From: Rhizobium cauense | GTDB lineage: Bacteria; Pseudomonadota; Alphaproteobacteria; Rhizobiales; Rhizobiaceae | Direction: 5' to 3' | Assembly (NCBI RefSeq): GCF_019511525.1 | Contig: NZ_JAEUAT010000024.1 | Span: forward strand, 1 to 64,000 | DNA length: 64,000 bases | Shown here: positions 36,765-46,213 of the stretch, piece after piece | Layout: the number at the start of each line of letters is the position of its first letter | How positions within the stretch are numbered: position 1 is the stretch's first letter | Notes under the pieces: generated by a model | Seen by the model: only the letters and a program-made list of their open reading frames with translations | Databases searched by the model: none | What the model was told of the DNA's origin: nothing | Program-made: the position numbers and the translations under genes

Positions 36765-37492
36765 TGACTGGTCAGCCACTTCTGAAAGTCCAGGGTGTCG
36801 AAACCTACTACGGCAACATCCGGGCCCTGGCCGGGATCGACGTCGAAGTCCATCGCGGCGAGATCGTCAGCCTGATCGGTGCCAACGGCGCCGGCAAGTC
36901 GACCCTGATGATGACGATCTGCGGTAGCCCGCAGGCTCGCAACGGCGCGGTGATCTTCGAGGGTCGCGACATCACGCGCATGCCAACGCATGAGATCGCC
37001 CGGCTTCGCATTGCACAGTCGCCGGAAGGACGTCGTATCTTCCCGCGCATGACCGTCATGGAAAATCTCCAGATGGGTGCGGGTCTCGACAACCTCAAAT
37101 ATTTCAACGAGGACGTCGAGAAGGTCTTTGCGATGTTCCCGCGTCTGAAGGAGCGCCAGACCCAGCGCGGCGGCACGCTCTCGGGCGGCGAACAGCAGAT
37201 GCTTTCCATCGGCCGTGCGCTGATGGCGCGTCCAAAGCTGTTGCTTCTCGACGAACCATCGCTCGGCCTTGCGCCGCTGATCGTCAAGGGCATCTTCGAG
37301 GCGATCAAGAAGTTGAACAAGGAAGAGGGGCTTACCGTCTTCCTCGTGGAGCAGAACGCTTTCGCGGCGCTACGCCTGTCCGACCGTGCCTACGTCATGG
37401 TGAACGGCAAGGTGACGATGAGCGGTTCCGGCGCCGAACTGCTGGCGAATCCGGAAGTGCGTGCCGCCTATCTCGAAGGCGGACGGCATTGA
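36764..37492 (+). CDS. livF: Branched-chain amino acid ABC transporter ATP-binding protein LivF
   Basis: Second ATPase of the transporter, 242 residues. Walker A GANGAGKST, signature LSGGEQQMLSIGRALM and Walker B LLLLDEPSLGLAPLI are intact. The start overlaps the livG stop codon (TAATG), so the two are translated together. Confidence 0.96.
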   Translation: MTGQPLLKVQGVETYYGNIRALAGIDVEVHRGEIVSLIGANGAGKSTLMMTICGSPQARNGAVIFEGRDITRMPTHEIARLRIAQSPEGRRIFPRMTVMENLQMGAGLDNLKYFNEDVEKVFAMFPRLKERQTQRGGTLSGGEQQMLSIGRALMARPKLLLLDEPSLGLAPLIVKGIFEAIKKLNKEEGLTVFLVEQNAFAALRLSDRAYVMVNGKVTMSGSGAELLANPEVRAAYLEGGRH

Positions 37493-37516
37493 GCATGACG
37501 AAGGGGAGACTTTGAT

Positions 37517-37870
37517 ATGCAGGGACTTTTCTTTGAGGGCGATACCGGCGTTCGCAGCGCCATTCGGCTTTTCGTTGTGCTGATTGGATTTTGGACAGCG
37601 TGGCGGGCTGGCAGGGCCGCTGCCGAAAGCTGGAGCAACTATCCGCTGGTGATTGCTTATACTGTTCTGCTCGCTGGTGCGATGCAGTTCCTGCATCACG
37701 CACTGTTTGACGGACCGGTCCTCAGCCTCTTTTACTACGTGATCGACCTGGTCCTTCTTCTGATCTTCTCGACGGCCGGCTATCGCTATCGCCGGACCAA
37801 CCAGATGGTCAACAACTACTACTGGCTCTACGAAAAGACGTCCCCCTTCTCCTGGAAGGCAAAACATTGA
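37517..37870 (+). CDS. Small membrane protein of the liv locus (DUF6867-like)
   Basis: A 117-residue protein with three predicted helices (about 15-35, 43-62 and 68-87) and a C terminus rich in Tyr and Asn (YRYRRTNQMVNNYYWLYEK). It sits 24 bases behind livF and before livK in the same orientation. I know this position for a conserved rhizobial family of unknown function; a role in the transporter is suggested only by location. Confidence 0.75.
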   Translation: MQGLFFEGDTGVRSAIRLFVVLIGFWTAWRAGRAAAESWSNYPLVIAYTVLLAGAMQFLHHALFDGPVLSLFYYVIDLVLLLIFSTAGYRYRRTNQMVNNYYWLYEKTSPFSWKAKH

Positions 37871-37989
37871 CAGCCGGTTGAATCTAGGGACAGATTGCCC
37901 CTCGGAGTGGAACAAGTTTCCTGGCGCAGTAAAGTGGGTAATGCGCTGGGTGGTGGAACAGAACCCGCTAAAAAATTGGGAGTAATAGA

Positions 37990-39114
37990 ATGAAAAAGTC
38001 TCTCCTGTCGGCTGTAGCTCTGACGGCGATGGTCGCCTTCAGCGGCAACGCATGGGCCGACATCATCGTTGGCGTTGCTGGTCCGCTGACCGGCCCGAAC
38101 GCTGCGTTCGGGGCTCAGCTCCAGAAGGGCGCAGAGCAGGCTGCCGCTGACATCAACGCTGCTGGCGGCATCAACGGCGAGCAGATCAAGATCGTCCTCG
38201 GCGACGACGTCTCCGACCCGAAGCAGGGCATCTCGGTTGCGAACAAGTTCGCTGCTGACGGCGTCAAGTTCGTTATCGGCCACTTCAACTCGGGCGTATC
38301 GATCCCGGCTTCCGAAGTTTACGCTGAAAACGGCATGCTCGAAATCACCCCGGCTGCTACGAACCCGAAGTTCACCGAGCGCGGCCTCTGGAACACGTTC
38401 CGTACTTGCGGCCGTGACGACCAGCAGGGCGCAATCGCCGGCAAGTATCTCGCCGACCACTTCAAGGACGCCAAGATCGCTGTCGTTCACGACAAGACGC
38501 CTTACGGCCAGGGCCTGGCTGACGAAACCAAGAAGGCTCTGAACGCTGCCGGCACGACCGAAGCCCTCTACGAAGGCATCAACGTTGGCGACAAGGACTT
38601 CTCGGCCCTCATCGCCAAGATGAAGGAAGCTGGCGTCACGATCATCTACTGGGGTGGTCTCCACACCGAAGCTGGTCTGATCATCCGCCAGGCTGCCGAC
38701 CAGGGCCTCAAGGCTACGCTCGTTTCGGGTGACGGTATCGTTTCGAACGAACTGGCATCGATCGCTGGCGACGCAGTCGCCGGTACGCTGAACACCTTCG
38801 GGCCCGATCCGACGCTGAACCCGGCCAACAAGGACCTCGTTGCGAAGTTCAAGGCTGCCGGCTTCAACCCGGAAGCTTACACGCTGTACTCCTACGCTGC
38901 TCTGCAGTCGATCGCTGGTGGCGCAAAGGCTGCTGGTTCAAACGACGCAGAAGCTGTTGCTGCTGCAATGAAGGCAAAGGGCCCGTTCCCGACCGTTCTC
39001 GGCGACATGTCGTTCGACGAAAAGGGCGACCCGAAGCTTCCCGGCTACATCATGTACGAGTGGAAGAAGGGTCCGGACGGCAAGTACAGCTACTTCCCGC
39101 AGGACGCCAAGTAA
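37990..39114 (+). CDS. livK: Branched-chain amino acid-binding periplasmic protein (LivK/BraC)
   Basis: A 374-residue periplasmic receptor for the liv transporter. The signal peptide covers about residues 1-23 (ending GNAWA). The mature protein begins DIIVGVAGPLTGPNAAFGAQ and shows the type I periplasmic-binding fold pattern, including FVIGHFNSGVSIPASEVYAE and RTCGRDDQQGAIAGKYLAD. GGGAG lies eight bases before the ATG. Codon use is strongly biased, as for an abundant protein. A gap of about 120 bases before it may contain a separate promoter. Confidence 0.96.
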   Translation: MKKSLLSAVALTAMVAFSGNAWADIIVGVAGPLTGPNAAFGAQLQKGAEQAAADINAAGGINGEQIKIVLGDDVSDPKQGISVANKFAADGVKFVIGHFNSGVSIPASEVYAENGMLEITPAATNPKFTERGLWNTFRTCGRDDQQGAIAGKYLADHFKDAKIAVVHDKTPYGQGLADETKKALNAAGTTEALYEGINVGDKDFSALIAKMKEAGVTIIYWGGLHTEAGLIIRQAADQGLKATLVSGDGIVSNELASIAGDAVAGTLNTFGPDPTLNPANKDLVAKFKAAGFNPEAYTLYSYAALQSIAGGAKAAGSNDAEAVAAAMKAKGPFPTVLGDMSFDEKGDPKLPGYIMYEWKKGPDGKYSYFPQDAK

Positions 39115-39140
39115 GGGTCTACCCGCTTGTGCAGATTTTG

Positions 39141-39170
39141 GAAGCCCGGTCGCAAGACCGGGCTTCTTCC
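39141..39170 (+). terminator. Terminator after livK
   Basis: Perfect 11-bp stem GAAGCCCGGTC / GACCGGGCTTC with a GCAA tetraloop, followed by TTCC, 26 bases past the livK stop codon. Confidence 0.85.
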
Positions 39171-39238
39171 GTTTGGCCAGCAGGCCTTTTTGCGCTACTG
39201 GCTAGAAAGCCAACCACAGCAATCCGGATCAGATTACC

Positions 39239-40210
39239 ATGTCCAAGCCACGCATTCTCGTCACGCGCCGCTGGCCGTCAGCCGTTGAGAGCATCCTCTC
39301 AGACCGTTTCGATACAACGCTGAATACGGATGACCTCTCCATGACCGGGGAAGCGCTGAGCGCGGCGCTGGGCGAGTATGATGCGGTTCTGCCGACTGTC
39401 TCCGACCGATTGCCGGCGGCCGTCTTCGACGGCGTGATGCCACGCGTCCGCATGCTTGGCAATTTCGGCGTCGGCTACAATCACATCGACATCGACGCGG
39501 CGAAGGCGCGGGGGATTGTGGTGACGAACACCCCCGGAGTGCTGACCGATTGCACTGCCGATATCGCCATGCTGCTGCTGCTCACCGTCGCCCGCCGCGG
39601 CGGCGAGGGAGAGCGCCAAGTGCGCGCGGGCGAGTGGCAAGGCTGGTGCCCGACACATATGATCGGGACGAAGGTCACCGGCAAGACGGTCGGCATCATC
39701 GGCTTCGGCCGCATCGGCAAGGCGTTCGCGCAGCGTTGTCACTTCGGCTTCGGCATGGATGTTGTTTTCTACAACCGTTCGCCCGTCGATCCGGCGGAGG
39801 CGGCGCGTTATGGGGCCCGGCAATTGCCTGCTGTCGAAGACGTATTGGCGTCGTCCGACTTTGTGTCCTTGCATTGCCCCGGCGGGGCTGAGAACCGGCA
39901 CCTGATGAATGCAGAGCGGCTTGCGACAATGAGGCCGGGTGCGTTCCTGATCAATACGGCACGCGGCGATGTCGTCGATGAGCTGGCCTTGATAGCAGCC
40001 CTGAAGGACGGTGTTATTCGCGGTGCCGGGCTTGATGTGTATGGGGCCGAGCCACACGTACCAGATGCGCTAAGAGCAATGGAGAATGTCGTGCTGCTAC
40101 CGCATCTCGGCAGCGCGACAGAGGAAACCCGTACGGCCATGGGAATGAAGGTGGTGGACAACGTGACCGCCTTCTTTGACGGCAGACCGCCGCCGGATCG
40201 CGTTGTTTGA
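39239..40210 (+). CDS. D-2-hydroxyacid dehydrogenase (glyoxylate/hydroxypyruvate reductase type)
   Basis: A 323-residue NAD(P)-dependent dehydrogenase. The nucleotide-binding motif is GFGRIG (about 159-164), catalytic Arg lies in NTARGDVVDE, Glu in DVYGAEPHVPD and the His in LLPHLGSATEETR. The set matches glyoxylate reductase-like enzymes; the substrate could be glyoxylate, hydroxypyruvate or another 2-oxoacid. It lies between the liv and urea blocks as a single gene, convergent with the response regulator. Confidence 0.9.
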   Translation: MSKPRILVTRRWPSAVESILSDRFDTTLNTDDLSMTGEALSAALGEYDAVLPTVSDRLPAAVFDGVMPRVRMLGNFGVGYNHIDIDAAKARGIVVTNTPGVLTDCTADIAMLLLLTVARRGGEGERQVRAGEWQGWCPTHMIGTKVTGKTVGIIGFGRIGKAFAQRCHFGFGMDVVFYNRSPVDPAEAARYGARQLPAVEDVLASSDFVSLHCPGGAENRHLMNAERLATMRPGAFLINTARGDVVDELALIAALKDGVIRGAGLDVYGAEPHVPDALRAMENVVLLPHLGSATEETRTAMGMKVVDNVTAFFDGRPPPDRVV

Positions 40211-40240
40211 GCCGTCGGCTCACGACCGCATCAGGCCAGT

Positions 40241-41152
40241 TCAGGTCTCGTGCAGCACATGAGCAGCCTTGACTGCGGCGGAGGCGCGGTTCTCGACACC
40301 GAGCTTCACGTAGATCTGTTCGAGATGCTTGTTCACCGTGCGCGCCGACAGGCCGAGAATCTCGCCGATGTCACGGTTGGCCTTGCCCTTCGCAATCCAT
40401 AGCAACACTTCGGATTCCCTCTGAGTGAGCGAGAAATGCCGGCGAAGGACCTCGTCATCGGCGCGCGCATTGTTTGCGGTCAGGCGAAACAGGTATTCGT
40501 CGGCACCGATCGCGCCCAGAAAGGCAAGCTGAAGCACATCCTTGCCGGCATGCGAAAGCGAAATTGCGCCATCGCGGGCTGAGGCGGGGCGGGCTTTCAT
40601 CCATTCGGCAATCTTGCCGACCACCGTATCCATGGCATCGTCGCGATCCATCGCGGCGTTGACGAGACGTGTTGCCTGTGGCGTCGACCAGTGAATGTCG
40701 CCGTCGCCCTTGACCGCAAGCAAATGCCTGCCGGCGGCGTCGAGCGCAACGCGCGCGCTCTGCGTCGAGCGTGCGTTTCGCAGGTGGACACCGATCCGCG
40801 CTCGCAGCTCGTCGATGTTGATCGGCTTCGTCAGGTAGTCCACACCTCCGGATTCGAGCGCACGAACGACATGCTCGGTTTCCGTGAGCCCGGTCATGAA
40901 GATGACCGGTATCTGGCTGATTGCCGGGTTGGATTTGAGTCTTCTGCAAGTCTCAAAGCCGTCCATGGAGGGCATGACGGCATCCAGCAGGATGAGATCG
41001 GGCGTAATGCGCTCCACAATATTCAGGGCGGCCGAGCCTGATGTGGCGATCAGGACCGAGAAGCCCGACTGCTCGAGAGCATCGGTCAGGAACCCCAAAG
41101 CCTCCGGCGAGTCATCCACCAGCAGAACGATGTCGCGCGGGAGCTCAGCCAA
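40241..41152 (-). CDS. LuxR-type response regulator, partner of the permease-kinase
   Basis: A 303-residue response regulator: receiver domain (about 8-125) with acidic Asp13/Asp14, phospho-site Asp57 (LILLDAVMPSMDG) and Lys109 (YLTKPIN), a middle region of about 100 residues, and a C-terminal LuxR helix-turn-helix (about 235-300: FSLTQRESEVLLWIAKGKANRDIGE, RTVNKHLEQIYVKLGVENR). The start overlaps the kinase stop codon by eight bases, which shows the two are an operon and probably a signalling pair. The target genes are likely the divergent urea transport genes, by position only. Confidence 0.9.
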   Translation of the reverse strand: MAELPRDIVLLVDDSPEALGFLTDALEQSGFSVLIATSGSAALNIVERITPDLILLDAVMPSMDGFETCRRLKSNPAISQIPVIFMTGLTETEHVVRALESGGVDYLTKPINIDELRARIGVHLRNARSTQSARVALDAAGRHLLAVKGDGDIHWSTPQATRLVNAAMDRDDAMDTVVGKIAEWMKARPASARDGAISLSHAGKDVLQLAFLGAIGADEYLFRLTANNARADDEVLRRHFSLTQRESEVLLWIAKGKANRDIGEILGLSARTVNKHLEQIYVKLGVENRASAAVKAAHVLHET

Positions 41153-44100
41153 GGGTTTCTACCTTCTCGTCAAAACGGTGCAGGAAGTTCATGAGGCCGT
41201 TCAGATCGAAGGCGGCCGCATAGGAACGAAGTTCCTCTGTAAATGGCTGATTTGCTTCCACCTTGGCAAGGTCGTTGAGCTTGGCTTCGATACCTCTGAT
41301 GTAGCCGATCTCTGCTAGCCGCAACAATTCCTGGACGTGCGCCGATCCCGGGCTGACCAGCGGCCGGTCATGCTTGATGGTGGCAGGCTGTAGCGCTTCG
41401 GCATAGATCCACTTCAAGCCCAGATGCAGCGCAAGCTTGTCACGCAGCTGCTTGATGTCGACAGGCTTGCCGATGGCATCATTGTGGCTGTCATCGCTGT
41501 CGCGGTGTGCGGCGGCGTCGCCGATATTGGCGGACAGCATGACGATCGGGGCGGTCTGGCCGTTTGCGCGCAGGCGTGAAACGAGTTGCCAGCCGTTCAT
41601 GCCCGGCATCGAGATGTCGACAAGGAACAGATCGGGCTGGATGCCTTCGATCAAGGTCAGGCAGTCGGCGCCACTCGCTGCTGTCAGGACAACGAAGTCG
41701 AGAGGCGCAAGAACCTCGCGCATCATGTCGCGGTGATCTTCATTGTCGTCCACGACAACGATCGTGCGCCGGGGACCGTCATAGCTCACAATTTTCTTTT
41801 CCAGCGGCGGCACCGTCATTTCGCGGAGCACGGCCGAAAGCATGAGGCGTACGCGGAACATCGTGCCGCGGTCTTTCTCGCTGCTCACCGAAATTTCGCC
41901 ACCCAGCGTGTTGGTCAAAAGCTGCGTGATCGTGAGGCCGAGGCCAAGGCCCGGCATCGGCCGGATACTGTCGGCCTCGCCACGCTGGAACGGCTCGTAG
42001 ATGCGGCTCAAGTCCTTCTCGGCTATGCCACGACCGGTATCGGCGACGGTAAACGTCGCGACCTGGCTGCGATAGCCGACGTCGAAGGTGACACTGCCTT
42101 CGTCAGTGAATTTGATGGCGTTGGAAAGCAGGTTCACGAGGATCTGGCGAAGTCGCTTTTCATCGGTGCGGACGAACTGGGGCAGGGCGGGCGAGCGGTG
42201 GTGAAGGAAAGTCAGTCCCTTCGCCTGTGCCTGCGGACGGAACATGTCGACGACCTGGTCGAGGAAGTCCTGGATGTTGATCTCATTGGAATAGACCTGC
42301 AGGCGCCCGGCCTCGATCTTCGAGATATCGAGGAGGCCGTCGATGAGGCCGGACAGATGCTCGGCGCTGCGTCTGATGACTTTGATCGAGGATTGGCGCG
42401 GGGCGGGGATGGTCTCGTCGCGCTCCAGAATCTGCGCGTAGCCGAGCACCGCATTCAGTGGTGTGCGCAATTCGTGGCTGAGGCCGACCACATAGCGGCT
42501 CTTGGCGCGGTTGGCGGCCTCGGCCGTCTCCTTGGCAGTCTGGAGCGCAGCGTCGGTTTTCTTGTGGGCGGCGATCTCCTTCAACAGCAGCGTATTCTGG
42601 CGCGAGGATTCCTCCTCCGCCACGACGCGGCTGTCGTGCGCCAGAACGTAGAACCAGCAAACGACTCCCGCAATCACCGCGAAAACGAAAAAGACCACGA
42701 GGATCGTTCCGTTGACGACATCGGCGGTCTGAGGCGACGCCGAGGAAACCTGATGGGCGATCATTGCGAGGATGGCACCGACTGCTGTCAGGGCAAGCAC
42801 AACGGCGATGCCGTAGCGTCCGAGGCGCGTAGTGAGTTTCTGAACAACGGTCTCCGGCAGCACTGCCTTGGCGACCGTGCCGACCTGCGCGTTGAAGCGG
42901 GCCTTCGGCTTACACATGTCGTGGCAGCGACTGTCGAGCGAACAGCAGAGTGAGCAGATCGGTGCCGCATAGGCCGGGCACCAGGCCATATCTTCAGGCT
43001 CGAAGGGGTGCTCGCAGACGGAGCAGGTGATGTTTGTGAGGTTCTTCCAGCTGTGGCGCGGTTTGCGCGCGAGGTAGAATTTGCCCTTCGTGCCCCATGC
43101 GATCAGTGGCGAGGCGATCAGCGCCACGATCAACGTGATGTAGGGCGCAAGCGATGCGGCGACGGAGCCGAAGACGCCGAAATGAGCGATCAGCGCAATG
43201 CCGGCTGACAGCGTCATGGCTCCGAGGCCGACCGGATTGATGTCGTAGAGATGGGCGCGCTTGAATTCGATGCCGGGAGGGGCAAGGCCGAGGGGCTTGT
43301 TGATGAAAAGGTCGGCCGAGATCGTGCAGAGCCACGCCATGGCGATGATCGAAAAGATGCCGAGCGTTTCTTCAAGCAGCTTGTAGATGCCGAGCTCCAT
43401 CAGGAGCAGGGCGATCGCCACGTTGAACACAAGCCAGATGACGCGGCCAGGATGGCTGTGGGTGAGGCGGGAGAAGAAATTCGACCAGGCGAGCGAGCCG
43501 GCGTAGGCATTCATCACGTTGATCTTTAGCTGCGAGACGACCACGAAGGCAGCCATCAGCAGAAGGGCGGCATTATGCCAGGGGATCATGTAGCCGAAAG
43601 CCGTCAGGTACATCTGGGCCGGATCGGCGGCGCGATCGACCGGCACGCCTGAGGCAAAGGTGAGGACGACGAGGAATGAACCGGCCAGCAGCTTCGGCGC
43701 CCCGATGATTACCCAGCCGGGGCCGGCCAGGAAAACGGCGAGCCGGTGGCGCCAGTTCTGCTGCTTTTCCGGTGGCAGGAACCGTAGAAAGTCGGCCTGT
43801 TCGCCGATCTGTGACATCAGAGCGAGGATCACGGCCGAGGCTGCGCCGAACTCGACGAGATCGAACGGAGCGATGGTGCCCGGCGGGCCCGAGGCGTGGC
43901 GGATACCGGAAAAGGCACGCCAGAGATCGAATTTCTCCCAGTCCATCACGGCGATGAAAATGAAAGGCAGCACGTTGAGGACGATCCAGAAAGGCTGGGT
44001 CAGCAACTGGAACCGACTGATGAGCCGAACGCCGTGCGTGACCAGCGGGATGACCATGACGGCGCTGATGATGTAGCCGATCCACAACGGGATGCCGAGT

Positions 44101-44531
44101 GTCAGCTCCAGAGCGCCGGACATGATCGATGCTTCGATCGCAAACAGCATGAAAGTGAAGCTGGCGTAGATCAACGAGGTAATCGTCGAGCCGATATAGC
44201 CGAAGCTGGCGCCACGGGTCAGCAGGTCGATGTCGACCCCGTGGCGGATCGCATAGCGGCTGATCGGCAGGCCGATGGCGAGCATGGCGATCGAGGCGAC
44301 GATGATGGCCCAGAAGGCGTTGGTGGTGCCGTAAGAGAGGGTGATGGCGCCGCCGATCGCTTCAAGCGCCAGGAAGGATATGGCGCCGATCGCCGTCTGC
44401 GAGATGCGCTGCGAAGAGAACTGCCGCGCGCTCTTGGCGGTGAACCGCAGCGCATAGTCCTCCAGCGTCTGGTTGGCGACCCAGCGGTTATACTCGCGCC
44501 TGACCGGAATGATGCGTTGCCGCGCTGCCAT
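41145..44531 (-). CDS. NCS1-type permease fused to hybrid sensor histidine kinase
   Basis: A 1128-residue multidomain membrane protein. Residues about 1-490 form a 12-helix transporter of the NCS1 (purine/cytosine/allantoin permease) family, beginning IIPVRREYNRWVANQTLEDYALRF. A cysteine cluster follows (Cys503, 506, 518, 526, 529, 530, 536, 540), then two helices (573-595, 605-630). The histidine kinase has the DHp motif LSHELRTPLN with phospho-His686, N box LVNLLSNAIKF near 798-808 and G boxes. A receiver domain has Asp972 (LFLVDISMPGMNG), followed by a ~90-residue tail. It is divergent from urtA and overlaps its response regulator gene. I infer a urea or nitrogen-compound sensor (a transceptor). 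Confidence 0.9.
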   Translation of the reverse strand: MAARQRIIPVRREYNRWVANQTLEDYALRFTAKSARQFSSQRISQTAIGAISFLALEAIGGAITLSYGTTNAFWAIIVASIAMLAIGLPISRYAIRHGVDIDLLTRGASFGYIGSTITSLIYASFTFMLFAIEASIMSGALELTLGIPLWIGYIISAVMVIPLVTHGVRLISRFQLLTQPFWIVLNVLPFIFIAVMDWEKFDLWRAFSGIRHASGPPGTIAPFDLVEFGAASAVILALMSQIGEQADFLRFLPPEKQQNWRHRLAVFLAGPGWVIIGAPKLLAGSFLVVLTFASGVPVDRAADPAQMYLTAFGYMIPWHNAALLLMAAFVVVSQLKINVMNAYAGSLAWSNFFSRLTHSHPGRVIWLVFNVAIALLLMELGIYKLLEETLGIFSIIAMAWLCTISADLFINKPLGLAPPGIEFKRAHLYDINPVGLGAMTLSAGIALIAHFGVFGSVAASLAPYITLIVALIASPLIAWGTKGKFYLARKPRHSWKNLTNITCSVCEHPFEPEDMAWCPAYAAPICSLCCSLDSRCHDMCKPKARFNAQVGTVAKAVLPETVVQKLTTRLGRYGIAVVLALTAVGAILAMIAHQVSSASPQTADVVNGTILVVFFVFAVIAGVVCWFYVLAHDSRVVAEEESSRQNTLLLKEIAAHKKTDAALQTAKETAEAANRAKSRYVVGLSHELRTPLNAVLGYAQILERDETIPAPRQSSIKVIRRSAEHLSGLIDGLLDISKIEAGRLQVYSNEINIQDFLDQVVDMFRPQAQAKGLTFLHHRSPALPQFVRTDEKRLRQILVNLLSNAIKFTDEGSVTFDVGYRSQVATFTVADTGRGIAEKDLSRIYEPFQRGEADSIRPMPGLGLGLTITQLLTNTLGGEISVSSEKDRGTMFRVRLMLSAVLREMTVPPLEKKIVSYDGPRRTIVVVDDNEDHRDMMREVLAPLDFVVLTAASGADCLTLIEGIQPDLFLVDISMPGMNGWQLVSRLRANGQTAPIVMLSANIGDAAAHRDSDDSHNDAIGKPVDIKQLRDKLALHLGLKWIYAEALQPATIKHDRPLVSPGSAHVQELLRLAEIGYIRGIEAKLNDLAKVEANQPFTEELRSYAAAFDLNGLMNFLHRFDEKVETLG

Positions 44532-44748
44532 GCCTTGGTGCCAGCCCCTTTGTTCCCCTTGTCATGCGTTCGTAACATGGAACCACGCGAGGCTTAAGAG
44601 TGCGGCGCAGCACAAAACTGCACATTTCGCCCCGTCACCTACGTCATATCACGTATACGCTTTCGCAGTGCAGCACCGGATAGTCCCTTAAGCAACAGTT
44701 AACTTCCGTTTTCGGCCTGTTGTCTAACAAGAAGAGGGGATCAACCAG

Positions 44749-46041
44749 ATGAATCTCAAGTCCTATATCACGGGCGCCGCACTCGGCGCCGTCATGTCGG
44801 CTACGGCCGCATTCCACGGAGCCGTTGCGGCTGACGACACCATCAAGGTCGGCGTTCTGCACTCGCTGTCCGGCACGATGGCGATCTCCGAAACGACGCT
44901 GAAAGACGCCATGCTGATGCTCATCGACGAGCAGAACAAGAAGGGCGGCCTTCTCGGCAAGAAGCTCGAAGCCGTCGTCGTCGACCCGGCTTCCGACTGG
45001 CCGCTGTTTGCCGAAAAGGCACGCGAGCTGATCGAAAAGGACAAGGTCGCGGCCGTCTTCGGTTGCTGGACGTCCTCGTCGCGCAAGTCGGTTCTGCCGG
45101 TCTTCGAAGAGCTCAACTCGATCCTCTTCTACCCGGTTCAGTATGAAGGCGAAGAGTCCTCGCGCAACATCTTCTACACGGGTGCCGCTCCGAACCAGCA
45201 GGCCATCCCGGCTGTCGACTACCTGATGGAGAAGGAAGGCGTTAAGCGCTTCGTTCTCGAAGGCACCGACTACGTCTATCCGCGTACGACGAACAAGATC
45301 CTGGAAGCTTATCTCGTCTCGAAGGGCATTCCGAAGGAAGACATCATCATCAACTACACGCCGTTCGGCTTCTCCGACTGGCAGACGGAAGTGAAGAAGA
45401 TCAAGGAATTCGGCGCGGCCGGCAAGAAGACGGCGGTCGTCTCGACCATCAACGGTGACGCCAACGTTCCATTCTACAAGGAACTCGGCAACCAGGGCGT
45501 CAAGGCAACCGACATCCCGGTTGTTGCCTTCTCGGTCGGGGAAGAAGAGCTTGCCGGTCTCGACACCAAGCCGCTCGTCGGCCACCTTGCAGCCTGGAAC
45601 TACTTCGAGTCGGTCGAAAGCCCTGCCAACAAGAAGTTCATCAAGCAGTGGCACGAGTTCACCAAGAACGACAAGCGCGTGACCAACGACCCGATGGAAG
45701 CTGCCTATATCGGCTTCAACGCCTGGGTTAAGGCTGTTCAGGCCGCCGGCACGACCGACACGGATAAGGTTCTCGACACGATCATCGGCACCACGGTTCC
45801 GAACCTGTCGGGCGGCTATGCCACCGTCATGCCGAACCACCACATCACCAAGCCGGTTCTGATCGGTGAAATCCAGGCGAACGGCCAGTTCGAAATCGTC
45901 CAGCAGACCCCGGCGGTTGTCGGCGACGAATGGTCCGATTTCCTGCCTGACTCCAAGGACCTGATCTCCGATTGGCGCAAGCCTATGAACTGCGGCAACT
46001 TCAACGTTGCCACGGGCAAGTGCGGCGGCAAGGGCTCCTGA
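44749..46041 (+). CDS. urtA: Urea ABC transporter substrate-binding protein UrtA
   Basis: A 430-residue periplasmic urea receptor. The signal peptide covers about residues 1-28 (ending AVAA). Family motifs include IKVGVLHSLSGTMAISETTL, VFGCWTSSSRKSVLPVFEE, LFYPVQYEGEESS and EAAYIGFNAWVKAVQ. It is the first gene of urtABCDE, with GAAGAGGGGA upstream of the start. The last residues (NCGNFNVATGKCGGKGS) carry two cysteines, as in other UrtA proteins. Confidence 0.96.
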   Translation: MNLKSYITGAALGAVMSATAAFHGAVAADDTIKVGVLHSLSGTMAISETTLKDAMLMLIDEQNKKGGLLGKKLEAVVVDPASDWPLFAEKARELIEKDKVAAVFGCWTSSSRKSVLPVFEELNSILFYPVQYEGEESSRNIFYTGAAPNQQAIPAVDYLMEKEGVKRFVLEGTDYVYPRTTNKILEAYLVSKGIPKEDIIINYTPFGFSDWQTEVKKIKEFGAAGKKTAVVSTINGDANVPFYKELGNQGVKATDIPVVAFSVGEEELAGLDTKPLVGHLAAWNYFESVESPANKKFIKQWHEFTKNDKRVTNDPMEAAYIGFNAWVKAVQAAGTTDTDKVLDTIIGTTVPNLSGGYATVMPNHHITKPVLIGEIQANGQFEIVQQTPAVVGDEWSDFLPDSKDLISDWRKPMNCGNFNVATGKCGGKGS

Positions 46042-46075
46042 GTGCTGATCACCCCGTCACTCTGACGCCTGAAGA

Positions 46076-46107
46076 CTTCCGCCCGGTCTCTCCTGTCCGG
46101 GCGGAAG
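46076..46107 (+). other. Stem-loop between urtA and urtB
   Basis: CTTCCGCCCGG pairs with CCGGGCGGAAG (11 bp) around a ten-base loop in the 172-base gap. There is no T-run, so it is more likely an RNA-stabilising or attenuating hairpin that lets the binding protein be made in excess over the membrane subunits. Confidence 0.6.
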
Positions 46108-46213
46108 GTCCATCTCCGGAGCGCAGCCTTGATGCTTCGGACGGCGCCGGTTCCGCCAGGGATCGATGCCGATTTAAGGGCTTATTTTTCCCGATTGCGC
46201 CGGAAGGCCAACG

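Noticed and set aside
41586..42953. Long plus-strand open frame of about 455 codons opposite the kinase gene
   Set aside because: The minus strand carries complete histidine-kinase and receiver motifs; the plus frame has no motif and is Arg/His/Asp-rich shadow sequence.
44532..44748. Possible NtrC or sigma-54 site before urtA
   Set aside because: Candidate GG/GC pairs have wrong spacing (nine, or fourteen, instead of ten bases), and the TGCAC-like half-sites do not form a proper palindrome.
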